From Paragonimus westermani (lineage: Eukaryota; Platyhelminthes; Trematoda; Plagiorchiida; Troglotrematidae), in assembly GCA_008508345.1 (NCBI GenBank), contig QNGE01001332.1, forward strand, positions 1-64,000: DNA of 64,000 nt, written 5' to 3'. Positions 55,970 to 64,000 of this stretch are shown piece by piece (the first letter of the stretch is position 1; every line of letters begins with the position of its first letter). The notes below the pieces were generated by a model that ran no database searches, was not told where the DNA came from, and saw only the letters and a list, made by a program, of their open reading frames with translations. The translations under genes and the position numbers were made by a program.

Positions 55970-56725
55970 TCAGACACTTAAATATTTCTTCGAGCTAATT
56001 TCCTTGATGTCCACCATGCTGAGCTCGTTGTGAATCATGACGGCATTCCCATCCTCTATTGACTGTGCGTACACTTACTGTCACTCAGCTGGAGATTCTA
56101 ATCGTCTGACCAGCACTTAGTCATGTCAAGATCAATCTATATTTAACTGAGACCACTAACACTCCAGATTTTTGGTCGTCAACTTAGAGAAGAGCGTTAA
56201 TGTGAATAGCATCCGGAAGGTGGCTGATGTGCTTAAGAAACAAAAGAGGATCGAGCATTGATCTTTGAGGAAAGTTCGTAAAAATTAAGGAGGGAGATGA
56301 CAGGTCTGATCTGGTTTTGACTGTACCGATGCGACTTTTAAGAAAAGCAGCAACCTAGTAAAGTTCCTCTCGTTGGATGCCACATGTTTCAAGGCTCTGC
56401 TTGAGAAAACTGCGAAATATTCTCAAAAGCTTTGGTGTAGCCAAAAGAGAGAGCGCGTCTGAGATGGTACCATTGCCTTTGGCCTTCACCATGCTATCCA
56501 TGAGGATGATTTTTTGACACATGTACGGTTAGGGAAGAAGCTATCGTGTGTGGGGAGAAAACAACTCCGTATGCAATGTTCAAGAATGACGCGTTTCGGC
56601 AGATGCTCCATCATCTTGAATGGGATTCCAGTAAGACTGACTGGCCAGTAGCTATTAGGGATGTGCCGTTCATCAGTCTGGAAGATTGGCATGACAGTGG
56701 CTCCTTCCATACACTAGGGAGAGTG
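55970..56725 (-). pseudogene. CR1/jockey-like LINE reverse transcriptase remnant
   Basis: The frame 56710-56486 reads GATVMPIFQTDERHIPNSYW, then PVSLTGIPFKMMEHLPKRVI, and later FFPNRTCVKKSSSWIAW. Lower down, in other frames, come DALSFGYTKAFENISQF (the F-D-SKAFD block), a PQ-SVL-PLLF-like stretch near 56260 and a decayed Y-DD block near 56170. It belongs to the same LINE group as the remnant at 1.4-3.3 kb and is similarly broken. Confidence 0.75.
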
Positions 56726-57448
56726 CCAGTCCGAAGTGTCCGGTCGAGCAAATTATAGAGGGTTTTGTTAGAAAAACTGCCGATTCTTCGAAAAGCTAAA
56801 GGTGACCCTTGTCTGGGCTCGAAGTGCCTTATGACTTGTCTTCGTGTAAGAGGTCTTCTACATCTAGTATAGAGAAGTCAGCAGTAATTAGTGGTCGGTA
56901 AGGGTTCCACAGAGATGGGGTCTTCCGGATTTTCGAGAAGAGCATCGTCAACTGATCTATTGTATGAGGACCCAACCAGAAGTGTCTCTGCCGCATAGTG
57001 CTAGCTGTAGCCACGGAGCATCACATTGATGAGGAGAGTGAAATTCTTCGATGACGCTGTATATTAGTTAAGTGTGGCTAAGTGGTATCGCACAGCCCCC
57101 ATTCTTTCTTGGGGGAACCCGTACGGCAGACCGGATATCTAGACACACAGTTCACTGTCACTGATTTCCCCTGGAAGTTAAGTTTCCTTAGGAACAGAGA
57201 TGTCAGGAGTTGCATCCTGACTTATAGAAGTTTTTTAGATAACCCCAGACAATGTTTACACAAACAGGTGAGAGTAAATCCTCGTTTGACTGTGTGAGAA
57301 AAACGTGGTGAGGCATGGAATCTGTGTATTTGCAGTGATGTTTTGAAATGTAATAAGCATTTAGATCTAGCCTAGTCTAGGATAAGTGACGGCTACGGAG
57401 AGAGTGGAGGACGAAGAGACAGAAGGGTTTCAGCCCATTGTGTGGTAC
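56726..57448. other. No gene recognised; 5' flank of the gypsy insertion
   Basis: Short frames on both strands without motifs. The four bases immediately before the 5' LTR are GTAC. Confidence 0.5.
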
Positions 57449-57761
57449 TGTTGTATAACAGGCAGTTTCGTTGTGAGTAGTATACTACTCACAAGTAGTG
57501 CATTACTCACAGGGGACATTCGGGAGCAAAAGGACAAGCCGCGAACACGACGGACAAGAAGAGACTATCGAAACAGTGTGTACATGATGTGTGAGAACTT
57601 TCACCAAGGCGAATGACCACGTACTGTCACCCAATGTATGCGAGTGCATGTCCGTCGTGCAAATGAGTGTACACGTTTGTGGTTTAGTTTTTGACATGAC
57701 CTATACGGAAGTTTGCGCAATAAACCAACTTGTTGGCCAAGCGTCTTTTGCGGACACAACA
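57449..57761 (+). repeat. 5' LTR of the gypsy element
   Basis: 313 bp, bounded by TGTTGT and ACAACA. It contains a perfect 20-bp palindrome at 57473-57492 and an AATAAA poly(A) signal at 57719-57724. Five substitutions separate it from the 3' LTR. Confidence 0.97.
57473..57492. promoter_or_regulatory. 20-bp perfect palindrome in the LTR
   Basis: GTGAGTAGTA followed by its exact reverse complement TACTACTCAC, 24 bp into the LTR, in the U3-like part. It recurs unchanged at 61714-61733 in the 3' LTR. The TACTCAC half-site recurs just downstream in variant form. A dimeric transcription-factor site or promoter element is a guess. Confidence 0.5.
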
Positions 57762-57763
57762 AC

Positions 57764-57775
57764 TGGTGCCGTGAC
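57764..57775 (+). other. Primer-binding site, tRNA-His type
   Basis: TGGTGCCGTGAC begins two bases after the 5' LTR and is complementary to the 3' end of eukaryotic tRNA-His (…GTCACGGCA plus CCA). Complementarity ends after 12 bases. Confidence 0.8.
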
Positions 57776-57785
57776 GAACGCGAGG

Positions 57786-60700
57786 ATGAAGATTCCCTGG
57801 CCACAGCCGTTCGAAGATGGAGACGTCCGGACGTTCCTGGAGGACTTGGAGGACGTGGCCGAAGTGGTCGGAGTCAAGACCGACCGTGGGAAGCTGGCTG
57901 CCCTGCGGACGCTGGTGAAGGGCAGGGCGAAGGCGGTGCTGGACGCAGCGCGAAGAGGCCCTGCGAAGATGGAGTGGGCCGCTGCGAAGGAGACGCTGGT
58001 GGCTGCGTTTGACAGCCCGGCCGACCGCCAGGAGGCCATGCGGCGGTTCAAGGCGGCCAGGCTTGGACAAGGAGCGGACCCGTCCGTGTTTGCCACCACT
58101 CTGCAAGGTTTGCTGGACAGGGCTCTGCCAGGATTGGATCAAGAATCACGACGGCAGTTGTTAACGGAGCAGTTTATTGAAGGTCTCCCGATGGAGGTTC
58201 GCGACCAAGTCCGTATTGCCCATGTCGCCCGGCCGATGGACCTTGACGATCTGGCGAAGGTGACACGGGAGTTGGCAGTAATGTCCGTGGCCTCAGTGGA
58301 TTCAAACAGCAATACGGACAAGAAGACATTGGAGGTAATGCAGAAGGCAATGGAGCAACTCGCAGCGGATGTAGCTGCCCTGAAAACAGCAGCACGGAAG
58401 AACGATCAACCAGGAGGCTGCTTCATCTGTGGAAAAAAAGGACATTGGAAGAAGGATTGCCCAATCCGGCGGTCTCAGAGGTCTAAAAATAAAGTGTTTC
58501 GTGATTGTTCTTTTTGTTGGGCGGGTCGACTAGTAATGGGAGCGATTGAGAAGGGGGCCGTACATACAAGGGTTGAAGTTGATGGAGAGGTAGAACAGTG
58601 TTTAGTCGATACAGGGGCAGCTATTTCGTTGATTGCTCGTGCCGAAAAGCAAAACCTAGAACCGACATCCATGATGATCAAGACGGTTGGAGGTCATAGT
58701 CTACTGGTTGACGGTGTGAAAGAATGTGGGGTACGTATCGGCGGCCATATCGTAAAGCACCGTTTCATTGTGTCCCCAGAAACCAGGCAAACGATACTCG
58801 GAGCCGATTTCCTCGCTGCAACAGATGCCGTGATTGACTTGAAGCTCAAGAAGTTGTCAACCAAGTATGGCTCCCTGACGCTCATAGGACAGCGAAAGGA
58901 TAGCGTCAACCAAGTACGCAAGGTTAAAACCCCCAGTTGCACAGCCCCCCTGCTCCAGTCCACGGTCGAGAAATACGCGGAAGTATTTACGACTGACGAT
59001 GATCCGTACGGATTTTGCAACTGGATTGCCCATGAAATACCAACAACCGGAACATTTCGACCTCACGGGCCCCGCAGGATACCGGTTCATCTTGAGGAGG
59101 AATTGAGGAGACAAATACAGAACATGCTGAGCGAGGATGTTATCGAAGAAGCCAACAGTCCGTACAACTCGCCTGTTCTCCTGGTGAAGAAGTCCAACGG
59201 GAAGTACCGCTTTTGTGTGGATTTTAGACGGCTGAATGAGGTAACACAGAATACAGTCGTACCAATACCGTCCGTCGCTGATATTTTTGACAAGCTACAG
59301 CAGGCGAAATTGTTCACAGTTTTGGACTTACGCTCCGGATACTGGCAAGTACCAATTAAACCCACAGATCGTGAGAAGACCGCATTCACGGTAGGCGAAA
59401 AACAGTATCAGTTCAAGCGCATGCCGTTTGGCCTATCCGGGGCACCTTTCACATTTCGGCGCCTGATGGTTCAGCTGGTAAAACGACTGGATAATGTGGC
59501 GGTATACGGAGATGATATCGTAATATACAGCAACACGGAATCGGAACATGCTGCCCATATAGATGCTGTCTTGAATCGCATCAAGAACTCAGGACTCCGG
59601 ATCAATGCTGATAAGTCACAGCTCGGACGATCATCGGTGGTGTTACTGGGACACAAGGTGGGTCAAGGCGAAATCAAGCCTCTCCCGGAGAAAATACTGA
59701 CAATTAGAGAAGCCATGGCTCCGAATTCCAAACGAACCCTGAGACAATTTTTGGGTCAAGCGGGGTACTACAGTCGGTTCGTGAAAAATTTTCACTCCAT
59801 TGCATTGCCATTGTACGAACTCCTTCGAAAAGACAAGAAATTTGAATGGACCGACGATGCCCAGAGGGCGTTCAAGCGAGTGCAACAAGCGATGAACGAG
59901 CAACAACTGACGTTGAAACTACCGAACACAAAAGAAACGTTCATCGTAGCAACAGATGCCAGTGACCGTGGCATTGGGGCAGTACTCAAGCAAAAGGAAG
60001 GAGTAATCGAGTATGCCAGCAGAGTCCTGACTCCAACGGAGCAGAAATATTCGACTATTGAAAAGGAATGTTTGGCAATCGTCTGGGCACTGGACAAGTG
60101 GAGGCCATACCTGTTGGGTCAACAGTTCCACGTGGAGACGGATCACAAACCCCTGGAATGGATCATGACTGCGAGGGACCCGAGAGGCAAATTAGCCCGA
60201 TGGGCATTACGTTTACAGGAATATGACTTCACGATCAACCATGTGCCTGGTTTGAGCAATTGCGTCGCGGATTTTCTTTCTCGACCACAAGTAGACGACG
60301 AACTCCCCAAAGTGACCGTTGGAGTCAACGGCTTAATAATGGAGCAGGACCCACAAACGCTAGTACGCCTACAACGTCAAGATAAGGTCCTCCGGAAAGT
60401 GATTGAAGCTCTGGCAAGAGGCGTGAGAATCCCCACAAATACTAAGGATGAGGAGCTGAAAATAATCGCATCCCAATGGAAAAGAGTTGGCTTAAACAGT
60501 GCAGGCGTATTGACATGGCAGCGTGGCGTTGGGCACCCGTGCGTGGTAGTCATCCCGAGACAACTGAGGAGGAAAGTGGTGGCAGACTGCCATGAAATGG
60601 CACACACCGGATGCACTAGGACGTACGATCTGTTGCAACAAAGAGCATATTGGCCGAAAATGAAAGAGGATGTGACAACTTACGTGCTTGCATGCCAACA

Positions 60701-61721
60701 GTGTCAGTTACTGAAAAGCGACAATCGGGGAGCCCAACAGCCCTTACAACCAATACCAGTCTCCGAAATCGGTGAACTCTGGTCTATGGATCTTATGGGC
60801 CCATTTCCACTGAGCGCCCGCGGTAACCAGTACGTTCTGGTCATGACGGAACACTTTACCCGTTGGATCGAAGCGACTGGCGTTCCGGATCAGAAAGCAT
60901 CTACGGTGGGAGATATGGTGATGAAGCACATTGTAGCAAACCACGGTGTACCAAAGGCGATCTTGACGGATCAGGGACCATGCTTCGAAAGCGATGAGTT
61001 TCGAACACGCATGCAACAACTGGGAATCAAGCGCATCCGAACGACGCCGTATCACCCACAAACGAATGGCCTAACTGAGCGTAACAACCGAACGGTCAAA
61101 GAATGGTTATCAGCCAAAGGAGGAGACTGGGAGTCTGCGTTGCCACTAGTGTTATTGGCCTACCGGGCGTCTGTGCAGGCGAGCACGAAGAAATCTCCAT
61201 TTCAATTGATGTACGGTAGAACCCCTCGACTTCCGGTGGATCAGGACATTGGGGTATGGCCAGAGTGCATTGATTCCACTAAAGAATTGGTAACCGAAAG
61301 AGAAAGAGCCCAACGAAATCTGAAAGCATCGCAAGCACGCACAAAGGAGAAATCCGCAAGGCAACGGTTCGGCAAGACTAGAATGTTCAACCTAGGAGAA
61401 CGGGTGAAATATCGAGACCATCGGAACACCGGTGCCAGCGGGCCAGGATCAAGAAAACTTTTGCCTAAATGGAAAGGTCCGTATTTGGTAATATCCAGAC
61501 GAGGCCCAGTATACACGATCAAGAAGGACGGCGAGACGAAAAGAGTGCACGCCAGTGAGTTAGCAACGTGGCACGAGATGCCGGCGCGACGAACCAGAAG
61601 ATCAATAATCCGGGAGGAAACACCGCGTCGATCGGAGAGGATTCGTCGACAAATGCGAAGGAACCAAGGAACCTCAGAAGGGGGAGGAGTGTTGTATAAC
61701 AGGCAGTTTCGTTGTGAGTAG
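57786..61721 (+). CDS. gag-pol: Gypsy gag-pol polyprotein, single uninterrupted frame
   Basis: Encodes 1,311 residues from the ATG at 57786, the first ATG after the primer-binding site; the frame is open further upstream to 57591, inside the LTR. Residues by that start: gag core about 5-170; CCHC zinc knuckle CFICGKKGHWKKDC at 212-225; aspartic protease DTGAAIS at 275-281 and ILGADFL near 337; reverse transcriptase with DFRRLNE near 479 and YGDDIVIYS at 574; RNase H with TDASD at 723 and DHKPLEW at 786; integrase H-X3-H-X29-C-X2-C at 936-973 and D1002, D1062, E1098 with 35 residues between the last two; GPY/F module at about 1226-1249; basic tail. All key catalytic residues are present, with no stop and no gag/pol frameshift. 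The stop lies in the 3' LTR. Gag and pol must therefore be made at fixed ratio or separated by the protease alone. Likely an autonomous, recently mobile element. Confidence 0.97.
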   Translation: MKIPWPQPFEDGDVRTFLEDLEDVAEVVGVKTDRGKLAALRTLVKGRAKAVLDAARRGPAKMEWAAAKETLVAAFDSPADRQEAMRRFKAARLGQGADPSVFATTLQGLLDRALPGLDQESRRQLLTEQFIEGLPMEVRDQVRIAHVARPMDLDDLAKVTRELAVMSVASVDSNSNTDKKTLEVMQKAMEQLAADVAALKTAARKNDQPGGCFICGKKGHWKKDCPIRRSQRSKNKVFRDCSFCWAGRLVMGAIEKGAVHTRVEVDGEVEQCLVDTGAAISLIARAEKQNLEPTSMMIKTVGGHSLLVDGVKECGVRIGGHIVKHRFIVSPETRQTILGADFLAATDAVIDLKLKKLSTKYGSLTLIGQRKDSVNQVRKVKTPSCTAPLLQSTVEKYAEVFTTDDDPYGFCNWIAHEIPTTGTFRPHGPRRIPVHLEEELRRQIQNMLSEDVIEEANSPYNSPVLLVKKSNGKYRFCVDFRRLNEVTQNTVVPIPSVADIFDKLQQAKLFTVLDLRSGYWQVPIKPTDREKTAFTVGEKQYQFKRMPFGLSGAPFTFRRLMVQLVKRLDNVAVYGDDIVIYSNTESEHAAHIDAVLNRIKNSGLRINADKSQLGRSSVVLLGHKVGQGEIKPLPEKILTIREAMAPNSKRTLRQFLGQAGYYSRFVKNFHSIALPLYELLRKDKKFEWTDDAQRAFKRVQQAMNEQQLTLKLPNTKETFIVATDASDRGIGAVLKQKEGVIEYASRVLTPTEQKYSTIEKECLAIVWALDKWRPYLLGQQFHVETDHKPLEWIMTARDPRGKLARWALRLQEYDFTINHVPGLSNCVADFLSRPQVDDELPKVTVGVNGLIMEQDPQTLVRLQRQDKVLRKVIEALARGVRIPTNTKDEELKIIASQWKRVGLNSAGVLTWQRGVGHPCVVVIPRQLRRKVVADCHEMAHTGCTRTYDLLQQRAYWPKMKEDVTTYVLACQQCQLLKSDNRGAQQPLQPIPVSEIGELWSMDLMGPFPLSARGNQYVLVMTEHFTRWIEATGVPDQKASTVGDMVMKHIVANHGVPKAILTDQGPCFESDEFRTRMQQLGIKRIRTTPYHPQTNGLTERNNRTVKEWLSAKGGDWESALPLVLLAYRASVQASTKKSPFQLMYGRTPRLPVDQDIGVWPECIDSTKELVTERERAQRNLKASQARTKEKSARQRFGKTRMFNLGERVKYRDHRNTGASGPGSRKLLPKWKGPYLVISRRGPVYTIKKDGETKRVHASELATWHEMPARRTRRSIIREETPRRSERIRRQMRRNQGTSEGGGVLYNRQFRCE
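61676..61689 (+). other. Polypurine tract
   Basis: AGAAGGGGGAGGAG ends exactly at the first base of the 3' LTR, as required for plus-strand DNA priming. It overlaps the end of the gag-pol coding frame. Confidence 0.9.
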
Positions 61722-62002
61722 TATACTACTCACAAGTAGTGTATTACCCACAGGGGACATTCAGGAGCAAAAGGACAAGCCCCGAACACGACGGACAAGA
61801 AGAGACTATCGAAACAGTGTGTACATGATGTGTGAGAACTTTCACCAAGGCGAATGACCACGTACTGTCACCCAATGTATGTGAGTGCATGTCCGTCGTG
61901 CAAATGAGTGTACACGTTTGTGGTTTAGTTTTTGACATGACCTATACGGAAGTTTGCGCAATAAACCAACTTGTTGGCCAAGCGTCTTTTGCGGACACAA
62001 CA
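61690..62002 (+). repeat. 3' LTR of the gypsy element
   Basis: 313 bp with the same TGTTGT…ACAACA ends. Differs from the 5' LTR at five positions (three C/T or T/C changes, one G/A, one G/C). AATAAA at 61960-61965. The gag-pol stop codon TAG (61719-61721) falls inside the palindrome. Confidence 0.97.
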
Positions 62003-62493
62003 GTATGTCAAAAATTAACCAGAAATATGCAGGCGAAACTACTATGGAGATCAAAGTAAAATGTGAATAGTTAAGAGGGAACAAGCATCCGTTGTGTGCA
62101 GCCATCTGCACGGCTGAATAGGGCCCCATTGATTTTAGTTCATGCTTCGTACAGTAGACAGACAGGAAAACATGCATCCACAACAAACAAACGGAGTGCA
62201 TTCGATGTCTGTTAGAGGAGCTACACTATCCTTGGTCACTATATTGTAATGTTGGTCTTTCATTTCTGTACCATCAAAATTTAATCGAGATAAAAGTAAG
62301 ATGTACAAAACAGGAATACGGTATCGATGGGATTACTGTAAAAGTATGAGGATTGGAACATAAAGTTAGATGTTTGTAAAAATTCGTGCGTTAAAAACTG
62401 TTGACAGGTTAATACAAATGTTCGTCAGAGGGCGAACTAGATAAGTTTTTCAAATTAATGCAAGCAACGTGTTGCAGTCTTCTAGAGATATAT
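62003..62493. other. Interval between the gypsy element and the 3' end of the host gene
   Basis: No coding frame recognised apart from short ones that read out of the LTR. It contains no other repeat that I can match. Confidence 0.5.
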
Positions 62494-62499
62494 TTTATT
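62494..62499 (-). terminator. Poly(A) signal of the minus-strand host gene
   Basis: AATAAA on the minus strand, 125 bp after the stop codon of the 62624-63301 exon. It is the nearest canonical signal. Confidence 0.55.
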
Positions 62500-62623
62500 T
62501 CACAACTGACCATCAAAACAATGATTGGGGATTTTGGGTTTATATGGACATTTATACGATGTGACACTTAAAGAGATTAGTCGAGAAGTAATCAAAAGTA
62601 AGACTGAACTGTTTGGTCCGAGC

Positions 62624-63301
62624 TTAAATCCGTGCGGCCTTCGGTTTATACTTGGTGTCCAAGACAATGGTTGGGTCGTAAGGTGATGGGGAATGAGGGT
62701 GGCTGTACTTCAGTAACCTGGACGATGGTAGTGGGATGTGACCAAAACGAGAAGTTGCTTCAAAATCGTCCATTCTGCCTGTACTGATCTTGTATGGCCA
62801 GACAAACTCACTACTCATCGGAGATTGTTGGTAAGGAAACGATCCGGAGGTGCGATGTTCATCTCTGACATGATCACTTCTCCCAGGCAACTGATACTGT
62901 TCATCGTGGGATTTCGAACGATACGGTAGCAACAGTACTGGAGATCCCTGGCCTTGTATCCCACCCATCTGTTGTATTGGCAAATACACCATCACTGTTG
63001 AGCCATCAGACGGGATTGTGGCTGTTTTTATCGGATAGGATATTTCTACAGGCGTATATGCCACATTCATATACGAGCCCATAGGCTGACTTCGCGAGTT
63101 GCTATGCTTTTCCAAGAGAGCACCACCGGGAGATGGAAAAAAACTCGTGTCTCCACGGCGCGTTGACTTCTTCGGTATTCTTTCTTTCTGGTACATGTGT
63201 GGCTTCAGAGTAAATGGTCTGAGTTTCAATTTCGGGACTTCACCGCGATCTCCGGAATAGTTCTCCACTTTCCAACAATCATCCTTTGTGCTATCAAGTA
63301 T
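62624..63301 (-). CDS. Terminal coding exon of an unrecognised protein-coding gene
   Basis: Open on the minus strand from an acceptor TTTTTATAG at 63302 to the TAA at 62626-62624, 226 codons in phase 0, beginning ILDSTKDDCWKVENYSGD. There is no in-frame ATG start near the left end of the frame, and the T-rich run before AG supports an exon start. The product is low-complexity: rich in Ser, Pro, Tyr and basic residues, with KLKLRPFTLKPHMYQKERI, KKSTRRGDTSFFPSPGG, a hydrophobic-polar stretch STVMVYLPIQQMGGIQ, and a C-terminal SPSPYDPTIVLDTKYKPK. No signal peptide or membrane segment is visible in this part. It looks like a disordered C-terminal tail, perhaps of a cytoskeletal, adhesion or signalling protein, but no family is recognised. 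Upstream exons lie to the right, outside the window or unrecognised. Confidence 0.6.
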   Translation of the reverse strand: MLDSTKDDCWKVENYSGDRGEVPKLKLRPFTLKPHMYQKERIPKKSTRRGDTSFFPSPGGALLEKHSNSRSQPMGSYMNVAYTPVEISYPIKTATIPSDGSTVMVYLPIQQMGGIQGQGSPVLLLPYRSKSHDEQYQLPGRSDHVRDEHRTSGSFPYQQSPMSSEFVWPYKISTGRMDDFEATSRFGHIPLPSSRLLKYSHPHSPSPYDPTIVLDTKYKPKAARI

Positions 63302-64000
63302 CTATAAAAATGACAGAATAATGGTGGAATTGGGTTTCAGCCATTTACTTGGAAAGCTCACAAATGTTTTCAATAAGTCATTAAAACGAACTACCTGATT
63401 TTAGATAGTACACTGAAATTTTGCTCAGTCCGATCAACCTATGTATTTACACAAGGCAAAGTTTACTCAGCCCTAGGCTATACGACATAGTCGTTCTTCG
63501 GCTGTATTCATCGTGAACGAGTCCGCGCAATAGAACAACCATAAAATTTCCAGTGACAAACAAATAGTATGCAGTGGCTGACAGCCGTCTGGATTAAGGA
63601 ACACCCTTCAAGGCAGAAACACTCAGTATTAAAGAATGCGACTAATTAGCAATGTGGACGATATGAATTTGCCAAATTAGCAAGCTACACATGTAGACAG
63701 CAAATTTCCCAAATGAGCTGATACTGGTTCTATTTATTTGTATTTAAATAAGTTTATATACTTCAACTGAGCATTTATGATACACACATTATGGACCAAG
63801 ACCGTTATTGATAAAAGGATTGTTCACTGACGGAAAGGAATCAGGTTAGGTGTGTTTTAATTCAAATAATATTACTCATTTGTACACTTTAACGATCCTC
63901 GTGCAAAATAACTGTCAATATGCGCAGAACACGATTTTGTGATCGGGCATTTTCTAATCCCCTCACTTGTATGACTATTCTACCAGCAGCCTCTTTCTAC
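63302..64000. other. Probable intron of the minus-strand host gene
   Basis: Immediately upstream (minus strand) of the terminal exon. No second exon or repeat is recognised; the sequence is AT-rich and without long open frames. Confidence 0.5.

Larger units (their letters stand above)
57449..61721 (+). mobile_element. Ty3/gypsy LTR retrotransposon, main body up to the gag-pol stop
   Basis: Together with the 3' LTR (to 62002) this is a structurally complete 4,554-bp element: 5' LTR 57449-57761, primer-binding site 57764-57775, gag-pol 57786-61721, polypurine tract 61676-61689, 3' LTR 61690-62002. Flanks are GTAC on the left and GTAT on the right, compatible with a 4-bp target-site duplication carrying one change. 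The protein order protease-RT-RNase H-integrase defines Ty3/gypsy. The LTRs differ at 5 of 313 positions, so insertion is recent by comparison with the other elements here. Confidence 0.97.

Noticed and set aside
1..64000. CRISPR array, bacterial operons or phage genes
   Set aside because: No direct-repeat/spacer pattern, no long tightly packed coding sequences, and clear eukaryotic retrotransposons and introns.

Overview
This window looks like a repeat-dominated piece of a flatworm nuclear genome, most likely a digenean trematode; the species is not resolved. The evidence is a DNAJB11-like gene that opens with a signal peptide and a 38-nt micro-intron (very short 5' introns are typical of flatworms), RTE-like and CR1-like LINE remnants of the kind common in flukes, several BEL/Pao and Ty3/gypsy remnants, a tRNA-derived SINE family, and no sign of bacterial gene organisation. 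Most open frames over 60 codons are chance or shadow frames in decayed transposons.

Layout. 0-3.3 kb: an RTE-like LINE tail (+) and a CR1-like LINE (-). 3.5-3.8 kb: the first two exons of a DNAJB11/ERdj3-like co-chaperone (-); the rest of that gene should lie to the left and is not recognised here. 5.70-7.69 kb and 34.04-36.03 kb: two nearly identical 1,993-bp copies of one element in inverted orientation, 26.3 kb apart. Between them are a decayed BEL/Pao element on + (12.3-15.8 kb) with an LTR-like block (16.8-17.5 kb), a gypsy integrase remnant on - (18.2-19.0 kb), a MULE-like transposase remnant (20.6-21.7 kb), a second BEL/Pao copy on - (27.5-29.8 kb) with its LTR (30.2-30.8 kb), and a gypsy integrase remnant plus LTR (31.9-33.1 kb). 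36-48 kb: further remnants, including a MULE-like transposase (43.0-43.8 kb) flanked by sequence related to the inverted-repeat element, a SINE and a (GTAA)n microsatellite. 49.0-51.3 kb: two adjacent remnants, one resembling the C-terminal part of tnp2/CACTA-type transposase proteins and one resembling a DUF4806 protein. 51.5-54.2 kb: a direct repeat and a SINE cluster. 56.0-56.7 kb: another CR1-like LINE.

57.45-62.00 kb holds a structurally complete Ty3/gypsy retrotransposon: 313-bp LTRs differing at 5 positions, a 12-nt primer-binding site matching the 3' end of tRNA-His, one uninterrupted gag-pol frame with every expected catalytic motif, and a polypurine tract. It is the only element here that looks recently active. 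About 620 bp beyond it lies the last coding exon (-) of an unrecognised host gene, with a poly(A) signal between.

The most interesting unexplained material is the inverted-repeat element. It holds four collinear open frames, some abutting plausible splice sites, plus a 67-bp tandem repeat. Diverged relatives at 42.3-44.6 kb bracket a MULE-like transposase, so I infer it is an internally deleted MULE-like transposon or a gene carried by one. All family assignments are by eye, without database searches.
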